Assembly: GCF_005239225.2 (NCBI RefSeq)
Contig: NC_133290.1
Coordinates: forward strand, 12,718,204 to 12,782,203
Source: Populus alba
Taxonomy: Eukaryota > Streptophyta > Magnoliopsida > Malpighiales > Salicaceae
Length of the DNA stretch: 64,000 nucleotides
Direction: 5' to 3'
Positions 11,901 through 25,478 of this stretch are shown piece after piece (position 1 is the stretch's first letter; the number at the start of each line of letters is the position of its first letter). Position numbers and translations under genes: made by a program. The notes beneath the pieces were generated by a model, which ran no database searches, was not told the origin of the DNA, and saw nothing but the letters and a program-made list of their open reading frames with translations.

Positions 11901-14900
11901 CAAAAAAAGAAAGAAAGAAAGAAACAGTTACGAGAATTGAAGTGAGTTACACTCACCTTTATCCAAGACAGGAAGATGTAAGAACTTCCCATCATGCATT
12001 ACATGTAATGCATCGAGGACTGTTGTTTCCAATGTCACACATTCAGGGTTTGGTGTCATTACCTGAAGCATTAATAAAAATATCAGTGAGATAATGCAAG
12101 GCATCAACACTCTCAAATCAATGCAAGCTCTTATTACCACATCAAAGAAACACCAAATGATTTATTATGAAAATATAAAATATAGGATAGTGCATTCAAT
12201 ATGAAATGTAGGATTGGGCATTCAATATAAGGCAAATGTTGAGCCAAAAATGAAAATGAAACCCCCCCCCCCAGCCCGCAAAGAAAGGGAAAAAGGGAAG
12301 GAATCTAGCTAAAAAGCTGAAGAAAAGAGAATGGACACGGTATCTGTGTCACCTGATTAAGAGAGATAGGGAAAACATGCAGAAGAAAAAAAAATATATC
12401 AATGAGTAATCTAAGCAAGCAACATTATAGATATCTTCAAATATAGCAATATAATATCAATTGTTAACAGCGCAGAAGAAGTCAGTCATTAATGCAACCT
12501 TATTAAAGCAAAAGAAGCAACAGAAAACCATTACCTGTCCACATACTAAAACCTAAATGATGACAACAAAAAGCAATTATGAACAACCAGCTACTTCTCA
12601 TAGACAAAACTATACAGGTGAGCCAATAATTTGATCTCCGATCAGTATCAAGGGGATCTCCTCGCTTCATGCATCATAAATCATGCATAAGAAATCAGTA
12701 TCAGGGATTCCTCAGAAATAACACTAACCCTTGCAATCCTTGCTTTCATACCAGGGACAAGATGAAACATAAGGCAAAGCTTAACTAGCTACCATCTTTA
12801 TAAAATGTTAAAAGGGTCAGAACATTCTACACTGCTGAGTAGGCTGAGAAATAGTAAATGAATCATCACCCACGCATTGTTCTTTTACTCATCCATGACA
12901 ATGGTGGCAACTAGCAGGATTACAGCTTAAATGATGTAGCAAACTTAACCTTCTAGCGCAACTTAAGAGTTAAAACCATACAGCAAAGTGCCAGATAAGA
13001 AATAAAAATATATATGGCTCTTGCAACAAACCTTTTCCACAAGAGTCAACTCAGGAGAAAGATTCTGTGCCACAACTCGCATGAGAATATCCTTTGAACT
13101 GCAGCAGAGAAGCATAGAAACTGAGAACAAACATGATAGACATAAAAGGAAAGAAAGAAAGAAAGAACAGAACAGAAAAGAAAAGAAAAGAGAAGAGGAG
13201 AAGGAAAAAGAAATGCTGGATCTCATTTTAAAGACATCAAGTGCAACAAAATATTCCAAGAAAGAGTTGTAATATGAAAAAGTCGGGCAAGAAAGACAAG
13301 TACGTGAGTATCCCCTGAATTTTGTTCCCAGTCACAACAATAGCTGAATTAACCCGCAACTCCCGCATTTTTTTCGCTGCAACATAGACAGGATCTGATG
13401 GTGAAGCAACTGCAACCCTGGAAGTATGTAAAGCTACAAGAATCGGTAACACAAGCATAACTCTACAATATCTTTAAACAAAAGCTGTACTCAGAACAAG
13501 AAAAGTTTTAAGATAAAAAAGGTTACTTTGTTTGTTCACCAATAATTGTTGACAAGGAGGGCTTGAACATTCTCTCCCTCAGAGTTTCTATGAATGCATG
13601 TGGAGCTGAAATGGAAGATGACATAAAGTGGAAACAGTAAGAAAATATAAATTTAAAAAATAAATAAATAATTTGAAATCTTTAAGAAAGAAACTACATG
13701 GTACAGGCATTTCCGGCAGAAGAAAGATGGCTTATCTATAACAAATATCTATTTTTTGTGCATTCATTCATTACTATTATTTTTAACATGTGTGTTTGCT
13801 TCCTTGGGAAGAAAATTTAAACTTTTACTAATTAAAGAACAATTTTAAATGCACAGTGATAAGTGGAGGTCAAATTGATTTTTTTTCTTGCTTCCATGAA
13901 GCTTAATTTGATGTGCATTACATTGAGCACATCACGAGAACAGTGAAAGCAATAAGAATTTTATACAAGCATGCATCAAAAGCAAACAAGCAGTTCCATA
14001 TCTTGTTGCTAATGGTAATGATAAGAACAACAGCAAAAGTAGCAACCACTGACCAGTAGAATTGTTTCCCCATTGACGTTCCACGCCTTCAACAGCAGCA
14101 GCGATGGCACTCCCCTGCTCAGCAGCCTTCTCCATTCTAGATATAGCATCATAGAGGCACTTTGTAATATCCAGCAACGCAATAACTTCACCATTCTCCA
14201 CTACAGGGAGGTGCCTGAACTTGCCTGTTGACCAAAACACAACTAAGATGCTGCTAAATAAATGTATTTAATTGGTCAAAGTGATGGGCGTGCATGACAA
14301 ATGGTTGTGGCATCAGTGCTGAAAGTTCACAAACAAGTACGCCAATTTTTATGTGGATTATCATAACAAGTACATGTCATGCTCATTTTGACCAGCAATT
14401 AACCTACACTCCTGAACTCCTAAGTTACAAAACCACTTCCAGTTCAGCAAAAATCTATAATGCAAACATAAGATTCTAAATGACAGGTTCAGCTAATAAA
14501 TAGAGGAATCTCAATAGCAATACAAAACCTTGTAAATTATCCCATAAAAGGAATCCCAAGGACTAAATTCTTAGAATTCACATTTTAGCTTTGGTCCTCT
14601 CTCCAATCCTTCTCCACCTATGCAAGTCAGCCGCTTCCCCCTCTGGTAAAACTATAATTACGAAAAAACTATCTTCCTCATTTAACAAGACCTAACACCA
14701 ATGTAACAAGATTCATACACATCAATTTCAGGTACATACATTTTCCTAAATTGTTTCACGCACAACCTAATAGAAACAAAAACAAATGACATATGATAAC
14801 AGTACACTCTTTACCAACATCAAAGTTTTAAATTTCAGTAGCCATTTTAAAGCCCTATATTCACCCTCCCAAAACCCCACCTCAGCAATTTATGGCCTTT

Positions 14901-15670
14901 TAATGAAGTTCAACAGTCAAATCATTCAAACAAGGAACGACACCAAGAACTAAAACGAGAAGCTAACCCTGCACCATCTTCTGAAGCGCTTCAATGGCTA
15001 AAGAATCCGAGTTAACAAAAATAGGATTCCTTGTCATAATCTTTGATACTATTGTTTGCTCTGGCCTCAACCCCTCCGCTATTACTCTCGCCGAAATGTC
15101 CTATCCACAACAACAAAATTGAAACAGCAAACAAATCAAAACACTATCCCACGCAAATAACGTAGAAAAAACAACAGAACACAACAATATAAGCAGAAAC
15201 GAACCTTGTCAGTAACAATCCCAGAAAGCAAAGCATTAGCATCAGTCAATAAAGCAGCATTGACACGACGTGCTGCCATTCTTCTACAAGCATCAGACAC
15301 TGTGGTTCCCTCTGGAATCGTTAGTGCTTTCGATAGCCTCAATTTCTTCACTGTCCTTTCCCCTCCCACAGGCCTCCACAAAAACAAATAATTATTCCAA
15401 TTAACAATTAAATTACCATTTCCACACATAAATGATCAAAGAAAAAAAATTAACGAAATAAAATAGTAAAACACATTAATTTAATTATAAGGCATACGAT
15501 GGAGCGTCGGGAGAGTAGGGCTTGGAGGTGTTTCCACCATGGGAGGAGGTGCCGCCGTTCTCGGACGGCGTCGGCGCCATTGAGGACGATGACCTTATGG
15601 CTGTGGTTGAGCCTCGTTTATGGGTGAGACTGGTCCTCTTTGGAGGAGGAGGACCCATTTGACTGCTCAT
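8952..15670 (-). CDS. CBSCBSPB: CBS domain protein with PB1 domain (CBSCBSPB family), 551 aa
   Basis: Fourteen exons: 15670-15498, 15373-15205, 15100-14968, 14224-14054, 13605-13527, 13417-13304, 13098-13032, 12062-11957, 11861-11803, 11127-11021, 10938-10814, 10509-10427, 10334-10245 and 9131-8952. All phases close, to 551 residues. After a Ser/Thr/Pro-rich N-terminus (1-57) come two CBS pairs: about 65-200 (IPEGTTVSDACRRM, KFRHLPVVENGEVIAL) and about 242-357 (VASPSDPVYVAAKKM, KFLHLPVLDK). A PB1 domain covers about 415-500, with FKFEDLKGRIHRL near its start and the acidic YEDDDGDKVLLATDGDLIGA. A hydrophobic helix at 529-546, followed by KRSKM, suggests a C-terminal tail anchor. CBS pairs bind adenosyl ligands and PB1 mediates heterotypic protein contacts. 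The exact substrate or partner is unknown, and which Arabidopsis paralogue it matches was not resolved. Confidence 0.95.
9890..10095 (+). mobile_element. 5'-truncated LINE 3' end in CBSCBSPB intron 13
   Basis: Plus-strand translation reads ILWMEIVQTDLKSL, then EEWRRRIHIGNPTSLGLR, then a poly-Leu run encoded by TTG repeats. This matches the recurrent C-terminus of plant LINE reverse-transcriptase ORFs and their (TTG)n 3' tail. AATCTACAA occurs at 9881-9889 and again at 10096-10104, consistent with a 9-bp target-site duplication. Only about 200 bp remain, which fits severe 5' truncation. The insertion is antisense to the host gene. Confidence 0.8.
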
Positions 15671-15900
15671 CTTCCAATTACGGTTTTGACTAAATTGATT
15701 AATTGGTGACAGGAAAATTCAAAAACAAAATCCAAGAGGGAGAGGGGGAGAGTTTAGGGTTTTGGCCCTCTCTCCCTCTTCGTCTGGAATTTGATTTGGG
15801 TGAGCTTGAAGACACAACGACAGAACAGAAGAGGAGAAGAAGAGTTGAAAAAATATTTTTCCCACCTCAGGTGACTCTTTAGGAGATAAGTTTTACTTTA
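15671..15900 (-). promoter_or_regulatory. CBSCBSPB 5' UTR and proximal promoter region
   Basis: Immediately upstream of the ATG the minus strand is A/G-rich (GAGGGAGAGAGGGCC at about 15761-15778), a usual plant leader composition. There is no certain TATA box. Between here and 16430 no gene is visible; small open frames around 16170-16400 have no recognisable similarity. Confidence 0.35.
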
Positions 15901-16434
15901 CCCCCTATATTTTTATAGTAACGTCAATTCCAATCCTGTGTTTCTTTTTTTGTCAATTTTCTCATGACTGTGAAATTTTGAGTCAATATCGTCCATAAAA
16001 AAAAAAAAAAAATAATAATATAAATATCTATTAATTTTTTGAATTACTCAAAAAAAATATTTCTCAGGTTTTTGTAAACATACAAAAGTCAAATTTACGT
16101 CTTTTTATTTATAAAATTGATGAAAAATAGCTGTAGTCATCAATCTACTGACATGACTCGGTTAAAATTTTCTCAATTAAGGATAGAATTGGAAAGAAAT
16201 AAAACATATGGGAGACGTTGAGTTCGTTCTACAAATATAGGGGTCAAATAAAATGTTATCTGAGATTTCGATAGAGTGGTGCTGTGAAACGAATGGTAGC
16301 CCATTACTCGTACATGGGGCGTGATGTACACGCCACGTATTACCCCACTCAACATTTGTTCGCATGCAAGATTTTTCCTATTTTTTAAAAAAACTTTTTT
16401 CATAAATAAATGATGTTATTTTTATGTTTAAATT

Positions 16435-16628
16435 AATATATTTTTTTAGTTTATTTTGATTATTTTGATGTACTGATATTAAAAATAATTTTTAAAAAAT
16501 AAAAAATATTATTTTAATATATTTTTGAGTAAAAATAATTATATTCATACTTTCAAACGAGCTACTTGACATCTGTAATTTATAATTGTGTTGTGAGAAA
16601 ATATTTAATTAAAATTTTAAAAAAATAA

Positions 16629-16666
<38 letters not shown>

Positions 16667-16775
16667 TTGTTTTAATATATTTTTATTGAAATAATTTTTA
16701 AAATAAAAAATATTATTTTAATATATTTAAAAAAAATCACTTAAAAACAACTTATCACATGCTTGAAACACCCCT
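16435..16775. mobile_element. Two fragments of the TTTTGATGTGCTGATATC MITE family flanking a TA repeat
   Basis: The family core (TTTTGATGTACTGATATT, then AAAAATAATTTTTAAAAAAT and TATTATTTTAATATAT) is found at about 16455-16530 and again in part at 16665-16735. A (TA)n tract at 16635-16662 separates them. The second fragment ends in a degenerate AAACAACTTATCACATGCTTGAAACACC, resembling the family right end. Clean duplications were not found. Confidence 0.6.
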
Positions 16776-17160
16776 TAAAACTTATGAGATGTATAGCCCA
16801 TTCTCGATTAAAGTCCATACAGGGAAATGAGAAACCTGAAAGCCAATTAAAACTCATAACTAAACGATCCAGCCTACGTTTATGGGCTTTCCAAAACCCA
16901 TTAATTCTGTCTCTTTTTTCAATTATTTTAGAAGAAAAAAAGAATTTTTCTTTGCTATTGAAGTTAAGGTTTTTTCTTTTTAACAATATTTTTTTACGAG
17001 TATGTTATTCGATTATCTGTTCACTTGTAGTATGATGCCACTATTAATTCATTTTCAATTCTGTGTTACATGAAATAAGTCTTAATTTCTCAAGCGATGT
17101 GGAATCCCAATAAAGTCATTTTATTTAGAATATATTAAGTAACTAGACTGTATTATATAA

Positions 17161-17371
17161 GCCCGTTTGGCATTGCTGCCAAACCGGCGTTTTGTAAAAA
17201 TTCAAAATTTTTTTTTTTTTTTACTAAAATTAAGTGACGGTTGTACTTTCTTGATCGTTTTGATGTGCTGATGTCAAAAATGATTTTTAAAAAATAAAAA
17301 AACATCATTTGCATGCTTTTCGGCACGAAAAGCTATTTGAAAAGCAACCGCTACCACACTGCCAAACACGC
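17161..17371. mobile_element. Near-complete MITE copy with terminal inverted repeats
   Basis: The left end is CCCGTTTGGCATTGCTGCC and the right end CCGCTACCACACTGCCAAAC. The inverted ends share GTTTGGCA(G/T)TG. The interior contains the family core TTTTGATGTGCTGATGTC, AAAAATGATTTTTAAAAAAT and the subterminal TTTGAAAAGCAACCGC. This is the best reference copy of the family in the window. Flanking duplication is unclear. Confidence 0.75.
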
Positions 17372-17379
17372 ACTATGTC

Positions 17380-19410
17380 ATAAACCGTGTTAAATTTTTT
17401 AAAATATAAAAACAAAAAATTCAAGCTATGCCAGCATTTTTAAACCAGCAAAAAAAACTAAAACTAGAGTTATTAACTTGATTAAGTTTAATAAGCTCGG
17501 TTATAATAATATTATTAAAAATATTGACAGCAAATAAAGAACGAGAGAAAAATTGACAGCGGGTAATTATGAAAAATAAGTTTCTATTGTCATACTCGAG
17601 AAGGAAAAAAAATTATAAAAATTAGGTTTAATTTAATAATATAATAGCTATGCATTAGTTCAAGAGTTACATCCATTTAATGGCTCAAAGTCCAATTCGA
17701 ATGGACATGCACACCGAGCCTTGGATTACAATACATTAGGGCAGCAACTCTTGATCGGACATTTATAAAATCAGTTATTTTGATATCTTAATCATTAGAA
17801 TCCAGCGATTTTTTTTTCAAATCAAGAATTAAAAAATAATAAAAATAAATTTATATATTAAAACTAAATTAAAAACATATTGAGATACCACATATAAATA
17901 ATTTTTAAAGTATAAAGACTAAATTAAACTTTTTATGTGAACTTTGAAACTATCATTCATTTATGATTTTTTTTTCTTTAATTTTATGTCTTATAATTTT
18001 ATTCTTAGTCAATAAATTTATTTCAATTACTCTTAAATTTGACTAAAAAAAAACAATTGCATAAAATATCCAAGAATCAAATAAAAAAAACTTATATAGT
18101 AGATCTACAATAAAATATAAAAAAATGAACAGGACATTATGTTACAGGGAAACGGAAACGTAATAATTCTTCCATTGTCCCGCTTTGTATGGAATGATGA
18201 CACATCAATTAATAAATTTATAATTTTATTTTATAGTCTATTTAAAATTATAATTGTGCTATTTTTTAAAATATATTTTATATTGAATTTTATTAAAATA
18301 ATAATTTTTTTATATTTTAAAATCAATGCATTAAAACTATCAAAAACATTAAAAAAAATTAATTAAAAACCCTTTTCATTTTTGTATCAGGATCTAGAAG
18401 AAGAAGAACAGATAGATCGAACTTCGGTGATGCAGGCACGTCAGCACCAGCGACAAAAAGGACACAAATTCAATAATTTGCCTCGCGTCCTCCTCCTTGG
18501 CGGCTGGTTTGCTGCCCTTGCAAGGTGCGCCATCGCATAAAAATTGCTCCAAATAATAATAAATAAATAAATAAAAAACCACAGCCCTAAATCACTCACG
18601 TCATTTCCGGGAGAAGACAAGAAACTTTAACACGATCTAATCTAATTTCATGTCTTTCTTCCCGATGCTGAGAATATGCTCTCCTAAATAATGAAGTTTT
18701 ATTTAATCCCTTGAAAGCATTATTGTATAAAGAAAACCGGTTGCTTTCGGTGGTTATATACAAGTTTGAATTAAAAATCTGCAATTAAAACAAAACAAAT
18801 AATTACTAATTAAATTATGACCGAATGTTCATTGAATCGGCCAAGCTCTACTAATTTTAATTCAAGTTTAACTTGGAGCATCTTACCAGAAGTACAATAT
18901 TGATTTAGATTCATCCCATTTCTTTTTCTTTCTTTTTTTTATTATAACTCAAATTTATTGGAAAAAGGAAATAAAATCCAGGCTTTTCTTCTCGAAAATT
19001 CCAAGTTATGTTCAACACGCATGGTTTTTTCTTTAAATAATATCATCACATCTCACATCTGTGTACCGGCAAAGTTTTGTTGATTTCTCTTTGAGCTTTC
19101 TTTTGCTTAACGCATTCATCAATTTGCTATTTACATTAATGTAAAATAATTTACATTCTCAAAGTGAAAATATATGATTTTAAAAATAAAACACTATCAT
19201 GTTCTTTTTATCAACTATATAATTTCTTATATTTTTTTTACGTTACAATATATTATTTTTATTATTATGAGTGGATCCAAGACGGGTCAACATGATCCAT
19301 GAAGACCCAAAAAAATATGAGCGATGCCTTATGACCTGTTTTAGGCATGTTAAAAAAGCATGTCCAAAGCCTAATTTTCATCCTCCATAATGGTCTAATG
19401 TCCATTTTAA
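17380..19410. other. Intergenic AT-rich DNA, no gene recognised
   Basis: The stretch is AT-rich and broken by stop codons in all frames. A less AT-rich patch at about 18390-18540 (GCACGTCAGCACCAGCGAC, CCTCCTCCTTGGCGGC) stands out but has no recognisable protein. Confidence 0.5.
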
Positions 19411-19416
19411 AATCCT

Positions 19417-19612
19417 AAACTGATGAAATTTTTTATTTTAGGGATTAATGTTAATTTTTTTTTTTTCTAAATCAATGAAATCACTAATTTGTAGGGATTA
19501 CCATCAAAATTTTCACAAATCAATGAAATCTCATAGTTTTAGTTATTAATATAAAAACATTTCTAAACTGATAAAATTACATATTTTTAGAGATGAACGT
19601 CAAATTTATCAA
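19417..19612. repeat. Tandem repeat, about 48-52-bp unit, 4 copies
   Basis: AAA(C/T)(T/C)(G/A)AT(G/A)AAAT.. starts at 19417, 19469, 19517 and 19565. Each unit continues through an A/T block to TTTAGGGATTA-like and ATCAAAATTT-like phrases. Copies are diverged, so the array is old. Confidence 0.7.
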
Positions 19613-19699
19613 TAGGCCTCCTATTCACAGGGATCGGAGTCATTTTTTAAAAGTTTTAAAATAAATCATTGATAATGTTAGAAACAAATTTAGACAATT

Positions 19700-21690
19700 A
19701 ATAGCATGTGTAGAATAAATTTAAGATAAAATATATAACAAAGATAATCTTTTATTTGAAAGGATGTGCTAAGGGTGATATTAATCTTCTTTTAGGCATA
19801 ACTATCCCTATACCTGGATCTCTTAGACAGTTGAACTAGCTATTTTAGGATTTCTAGTTTCTTTTAAATACTAGGTGATGACTTTATTACTTTTATTTTA
19901 CCTTTTAATTTTGGAGACCCTTGTATTTGTCATGTTATGGCATTATAGCGACTCATTAGGGACTAGGGTTGAGTCCAAGTACTTGTGTGTTTTTTTTTAT
20001 AATTTATTCATTTTATTTATATTTTTTATGTTTATTTGTGCAACTTAATTTACTTTATTTTTTTTACACGTTGGATTATACATGCATGCGTGTTATTGTT
20101 TAGAGTTTTCACACATTTCATTATAAACCTATAAAAGCTTTGAACTCGAGTTTGTCCCTCGTATGATTAGATAAAAAGATTTAGGTAGCGTGTGTGATTT
20201 TATTTGAGCTCTCACTCATATTGAAACTCATCCTATGCACTTGGTATTGTAGAGTCTCTCCCTAACCTAGGTTGTATAAGGTTAAAAGGCTGAGGTAGGA
20301 CCTGAAAAATCTTTAGGATTAGATAGGTTAACCTCGAATCGTTATGAGTTAAATCATATCCATTAGGACTCTCTTTATAATAGGACATGAACAAATAATA
20401 TGTCATGTCATACATATCCTTTTATTTTATTTTCTCATTATATCTCCACTGATCCTTATAGAAAATATAAAATGATGGGATACATTACTCTCAAGGATAT
20501 GGAGGCTGGGTCAAAGAAAGGCCAATACGATGAGACGATAAATTTTCCTTCAAATCAGTCAAAGTTTTTGTGGGTTTAGAGTCTTCACTAATAACTTTTC
20601 AAGAAAATCTAACTTAGTCCATCCTCGTAGTTCTAAGACAATAAAAAAATTGAAAACTTGAATAAATAATAACCATGCATATTCAACCCATCTCTTTATA
20701 TGTCAACAATTTATTTATATTTTTTATATATATGTATGTCACTAAATAGAAGAAGAAATATAGGTCGTTCTATGAAAGCTGGACTCCCCTCAAGAGTACC
20801 AACACCATATTCAGGCAAAAAAAAATGGAAAATTAAGAAAGATCACAACTATACCAAAACAACCATAGTGAGATAGGAAATCTAAAATGAGAGGCTGTTT
20901 TGCTCATAGTCTACTCAAGTGACTGCAAGCTACATCATCTTGGGAAAGGATCTTCGATCGAGGGAAAACTCATATGAAAATACTAATTTTTTTTTTTTGA
21001 ATGCATAGTCAGTTCTGTAAATACTGCAAATACCAACATGATCATCCATTTTTTCCCCACCAAACTAGGGGGCCCCAAGCACTTCTCCTAAATCCCAACT
21101 CACAACAAGAAATGATGTGGTTTCCATTAATGAACCCTTCTATGTCTAAAAAAAATGATCTTCATCGTAATGAATACTTTTCAGGCTCGACATTGTGGTT
21201 ATACTTGAAAGGGTTGAAAAAACTCTAAAATAAAAGAAAACCCAAGATGTGATAATATAAATGATAATTGTTGAAGAAAATACAACTAGAATGAGCATGC
21301 AGGTTAAAAACATTCAGGAAAATAGCCTAAAACCATGGTCATACCATCCCAAGTTTTCTCATCAAACACCTCAATTTGTAAACATTCCCACAAAAAGGCT
21401 GTGTAAAAGCCAAAAACTTTCACCATCTTTATTATAGCAATAACATCATTAACGATTATCCCCCATCCAGTTTCTCTTATTAACATTTATCAAAACCTAA
21501 AAAATGCTTGTCAGATAACGTCTCTACCATATGAACCTATCCAACTATCTTTTTCTAAATGGTATAATAAAAATGTTAAATGCAAATATCATGTAGTAGT
21601 CGTAGGTCATTTCATTAATCATTGTAAAAGGTTCAAGAAAAGAATTAATAATCTGATTAAGCATTGATAATCATCATTTGAAGAAAAAAT
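19700..21690. other. Decayed, repeat-like intergenic DNA
   Basis: The sequence is more balanced in composition than its flanks, with short coding-like patches: plus-strand MGYITLKDMEAGSKKGQYDE at about 20474, and a segment with FCKYCKYQHDH at about 21009. Stops interrupt every frame. Composition and position next to the copia relic suggest another degraded retroelement. No family was recognised. Confidence 0.35.
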
Positions 21691-21699
21691 GGTGAATTT

Positions 21700-23640
21700 A
21701 TCATCACAAAATATTTTAGGACTGTTGAAGAGGACAACTAAAATGTGATTATGATGATAAGATGACCAAAAACTTGATTTTATACGAGGGGTTAAGAGGT
21801 ACTATTCAAACAATATCCAATGAATGTATAGTTTTAGAACTTATTTTCATTTTCTTAGTAATTGAAATATTTACTTTAGCTAAACATTCCTATACTTTAA
21901 AATATTTTAAAAAAGGTTTTTTATTCTTCCAAAATCCATATGGTGTTTTATCTAAATTTTTTTTATAAGAAACTCTATTAATAATATAACAAGTAGAATA
22001 CAAAGCTTTACCCATAAGTTATTAAGCAAACTAGAACTAATTACTATTGCATTAACCAGATCCATTAAAATTCCTTTTTTTTTCTTTATGTTATCTTAGA
22101 CGTGTTAATTGATGTTTAATACCATGAAATTCAAAAAACTTCATTTATTTCATTTGAGGTATACTCACCACTTATCAAATTGTGAAAAAAAAAAATTGAT
22201 TAATTTTCTACTCCTTCTTTAAAAATTTTAAACTTATCAAACAATTTATTTTTAGAGTTTGTCTTGAAAATTCATCAATAAAAGTTATAAACTATCTTTT
22301 CCACTTCAAGTCAATATATTATTACTATCATAAATATCACAATATATTAATTCAACATATTTGTTTTCATTTCTATTGGATTAAAAGTCCTTTTAGATTG
22401 TTGAGCTTGCACACAAATCTCATGTTTTTCTTATTTTTTTTTAATAATATATGACTTAGAAATTAAACTAAATGTATCATTATTTTAATAGTGTTAAAGT
22501 TAACATGCCCAAACCTACCATGCCATAATAACTATTTTATTAGATCATAGAACAAGAGTAAAGCCATTTTAATCCAATAAAGATGCACAAACAATTTTTT
22601 TCAAACACTAGGAATATAAAAAACTTCATCCAAAGTAAGAATTTTTCAGACAACAACTCCAACTTGACTTAGCCTTCTCTTGAGACTTGAGCTACACTCT
22701 TATTCCTCGTAATCATACTTTGTGTGCTTGATAATAAGGTGAAAATAATATTTTTATCATCACACACATGGGCATTAGCCCCATAATTCAACCATTAATC
22801 ATTTAAGTTAAAAATTATATTTAACTTGAGGCTATAAATAAAGTACTTGTAAGTTAGGAAAGAAAAACTAGCCCCTCCAGTTATTATAATAGCTTGTGGT
22901 TTGAAAGACTCTTGAGGTCAAAAAGTTTTAGATGCTTGACCATATCAATTGTTGCATTTCTTAGCAATATGATCGTATTTTCTATAAACTTAAAATTAGA
23001 CATCACTCATATTGTTACTTTTAGGCATGTTAATTTTTTTACTCTTTTTTAAACCTCTAGCAAAATTAGATCAAGAATGTGGTAATTCTTTTTAATAGGA
23101 GAATAAATTAAAAATATTTGATTAAGTTTCATTCCCTTGATTTTCATGTAACAAATAATATTTTCAAACTCATGGATTTGATTAGAAACTTTTTTTCCAT
23201 CAACAATTTAAAAATCAAGCTATTTTTCAATATAATACCTTTTAAGACCTTTTACTTCTATACCATATTTATATTGAAGTGCATCTCATAATTCAAAAGT
23301 AGTTTTAGTATTACAAAAAATATGGTAAATACTATTAGACAAATCACTTATAATTTTATCATGACACAAAATATTTTTATTAGTAGAGTCATCTTCACTG
23401 GTAGAGAAAAATGCACCACTTGAAGACAAAAACTATAATACTTGATTTTTCAACACTTTTATTTTTATAAACATTTAGAATAATAGAAAAACAAACCCAA
23501 TTTAGTAAGTCAAGGTTTCATTTGTTGTTGTCAAATAAGGAAGTTTTGACCATAAAAGTTTTTAGGTTTACTAGATAATGAATTTATGATGTCTATAGCA
23601 ACAATGAAGCAAACAAATCAATATTCTTCTTGGAAATGTA
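21700..23640 (-). mobile_element. Decayed Ty1/copia retrotransposon, gag to integrase remnants
   Basis: Read on the minus strand from about 23600 downward, interrupted by stops, the following appear in order. A gag region has ISDLSNSIYHIFCNTKTTFE, DALQYKYGIEVKGLKR and VSNQIHEFENII. A zinc-knuckle remnant, DHIAKKCNN, lies at about 22970. A GAG-pre-integrase motif, WHGRFGHVNFNTI, lies at about 22500. HEICVQAQQSKRTF lies at about 22400. An integrase start, VELIYCDIYDSNNILT, lies at about 22330, and YTSNEINE at about 22150. This order is diagnostic for copia polyproteins. No intact LTR pair or reverse transcriptase was identified, so the element is dead and partial. Confidence 0.8.
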
Positions 23641-24410
23641 AGGCAAATAACCTCGTTTTCTCTCTAAGATTGTTAGGAAAATATAAATGGAAAGAATTAG
23701 GAAAATAAATGCAATTAAGATTTTTGTTTTCCTTTTTCAATATTAAATCAACTACTAAAAGCAAAAATAAAAGGAGGAAATTACCTTAACTATCATGTAG
23801 TTTAGTCATTTTTACACTTGTTTTCTGTGTTTTAAAAAATTACAATTTACATCATTGGTGAGTATAAAATAGACTAAATTATAGGATGATTTATGATATA
23901 AATTGTATAGCATGCAAAAAAAAAAAGAATTAGAATGTAAACTATAATTTTCAAATACAAGGAGTGCAAGTGTAAAAGCAGCTAAACTATAAGATGATTA
24001 GAGTAATTTTTTTTAATAAAATAATTAGAACTAACAATAAATATAAGAAAGAGTAAATATTTAGAAAACGTCTGAGATTGTAGCACACAATAGCATTATT
24101 CTTATAAAGAAAACTCTCCCTCTATATAAGGATAATTTTACATATAATACGATTTTTTTCCAAGATCCAACAATTCATTAAAATTTATTGATACAATAAA
24201 AGTTTTTCAAACCTTTTAATTATCTTTTCTGCTCACTTGAGTTAATAAAGTATAAGAAATGAAGTTTATGAGACTTGAGATGAATATATAAAAAACAAAG
24301 GTTTTAAATCATGTTTAGAGATGCACGAGAGATTCTAGAAAATAAAAAAAGTATTTTTAAGAATTTTGATGATGAAAAATTTATATATTTTTCATCCTAA
24401 ATACATGCTA

Positions 24411-24431
24411 TATATATATATATATATATAA
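24411..24431. repeat. (TA)n microsatellite
   Basis: About ten TA units. The flanks (23650-25070) are AT-rich intergenic DNA. A partial MITE-family core (TTAATGTATTAATATTAAAA) occurs at about 24720-24790. Confidence 0.85.
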
Positions 24432-25078
24432 AAGTATTTAAAACAAAGGTTTTAAATCATGCTCTATATATATAATTTTGATTTGATTTCTTTTTTTTTA
24501 AATTTACATAAAGTTTGATCTTTTGTTAGATGAACCAACTCAGATGTCAGATGTATAAATTTGCTTAAACTTAACATTCAAATAGGATAAAAATGGATTT
24601 AAGGTTAACAACATGGAGAATCATAAACACATGAGGGTTATTTTGACAAATAAAATCGACAAGATTAATAAAATCCACGTAGAGCGTTGTTTTTGTAAAA
24701 TGATAAAGATATTAAATTAATGTTTTTTTTATGGTTTTAATGTATTAATATTAAAAAAAAAACTTTAAAATATTTTTAATTAAAAAATATTATACACTGC
24801 GGTTCTAGGTAGGGCAAGACCTTAAAAAAAGAAAATAAAAAACGAAGTCAAGTGAATCGAAGAGTGTCTTGTCACCGAATCTCATAGGCCTTAGGTATCT
24901 CACCTAATTAGGAGGAAGGTTTGTTTCAAGTTACCCTCTCATCATTGATGCTTCAAAATCACTTCTGTCCACGTCAGATTTCGTAGGATTTTCAAGTTGA
25001 AGCCAGGAAATAACCACGAACCCGGTTGAATATATCAGAAATGCCCTTCAATCTATGATTGATTGCAACTAGGTTTAT

Positions 25079-25114
25079 ACGCGCGCGCGCGCGCGTGTGT
25101 GTGAGAGAGAGAGA
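25079..25114. repeat. Compound microsatellite (GC)n(GT)n(GA)n
   Basis: Seven or eight GC units run directly into GT units and then GA units. A (GC)n run is notable in such AT-rich DNA. Confidence 0.95.
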
Positions 25115-25478
25115 TCAGATTATGGGGAAAATACTCAATTCGGTTTTCATTCACCCATTGAAATTTCTTTTAAACGTTACAGTTTGCACCATACGTTGTC
25201 AATGCAGATTCACTATGCACTATCTCCTTCCAAAAAAAGAAGAAAAATAGAAGCTACATTCAGTATTTTAAGTTGAAATGTATTAAAATAATTTTTTAAA
25301 TAAATTTTATATTTGATATTAATGTATTAAAAAAATTTAAATTAAAAAAATTAATTTTTGAATATAGAAACAAACATAGCCGGGTGATTAAGTTTGCAAA
25401 ATGCAAATTTACTTTTAAAAAATCCTTTACAGGTTCGTGGTAGCCCTTTTAGACCGTGATTTTGAACATAGTTAAAGA

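Noticed and set aside
21700..23640. Endogenous pararetrovirus
   Set aside because: The recognisable motif order is gag, zinc knuckle, GAG-pre-integrase and integrase, which is Ty1/copia. No movement-protein, coat-protein or caulimovirid reverse-transcriptase motifs were seen.
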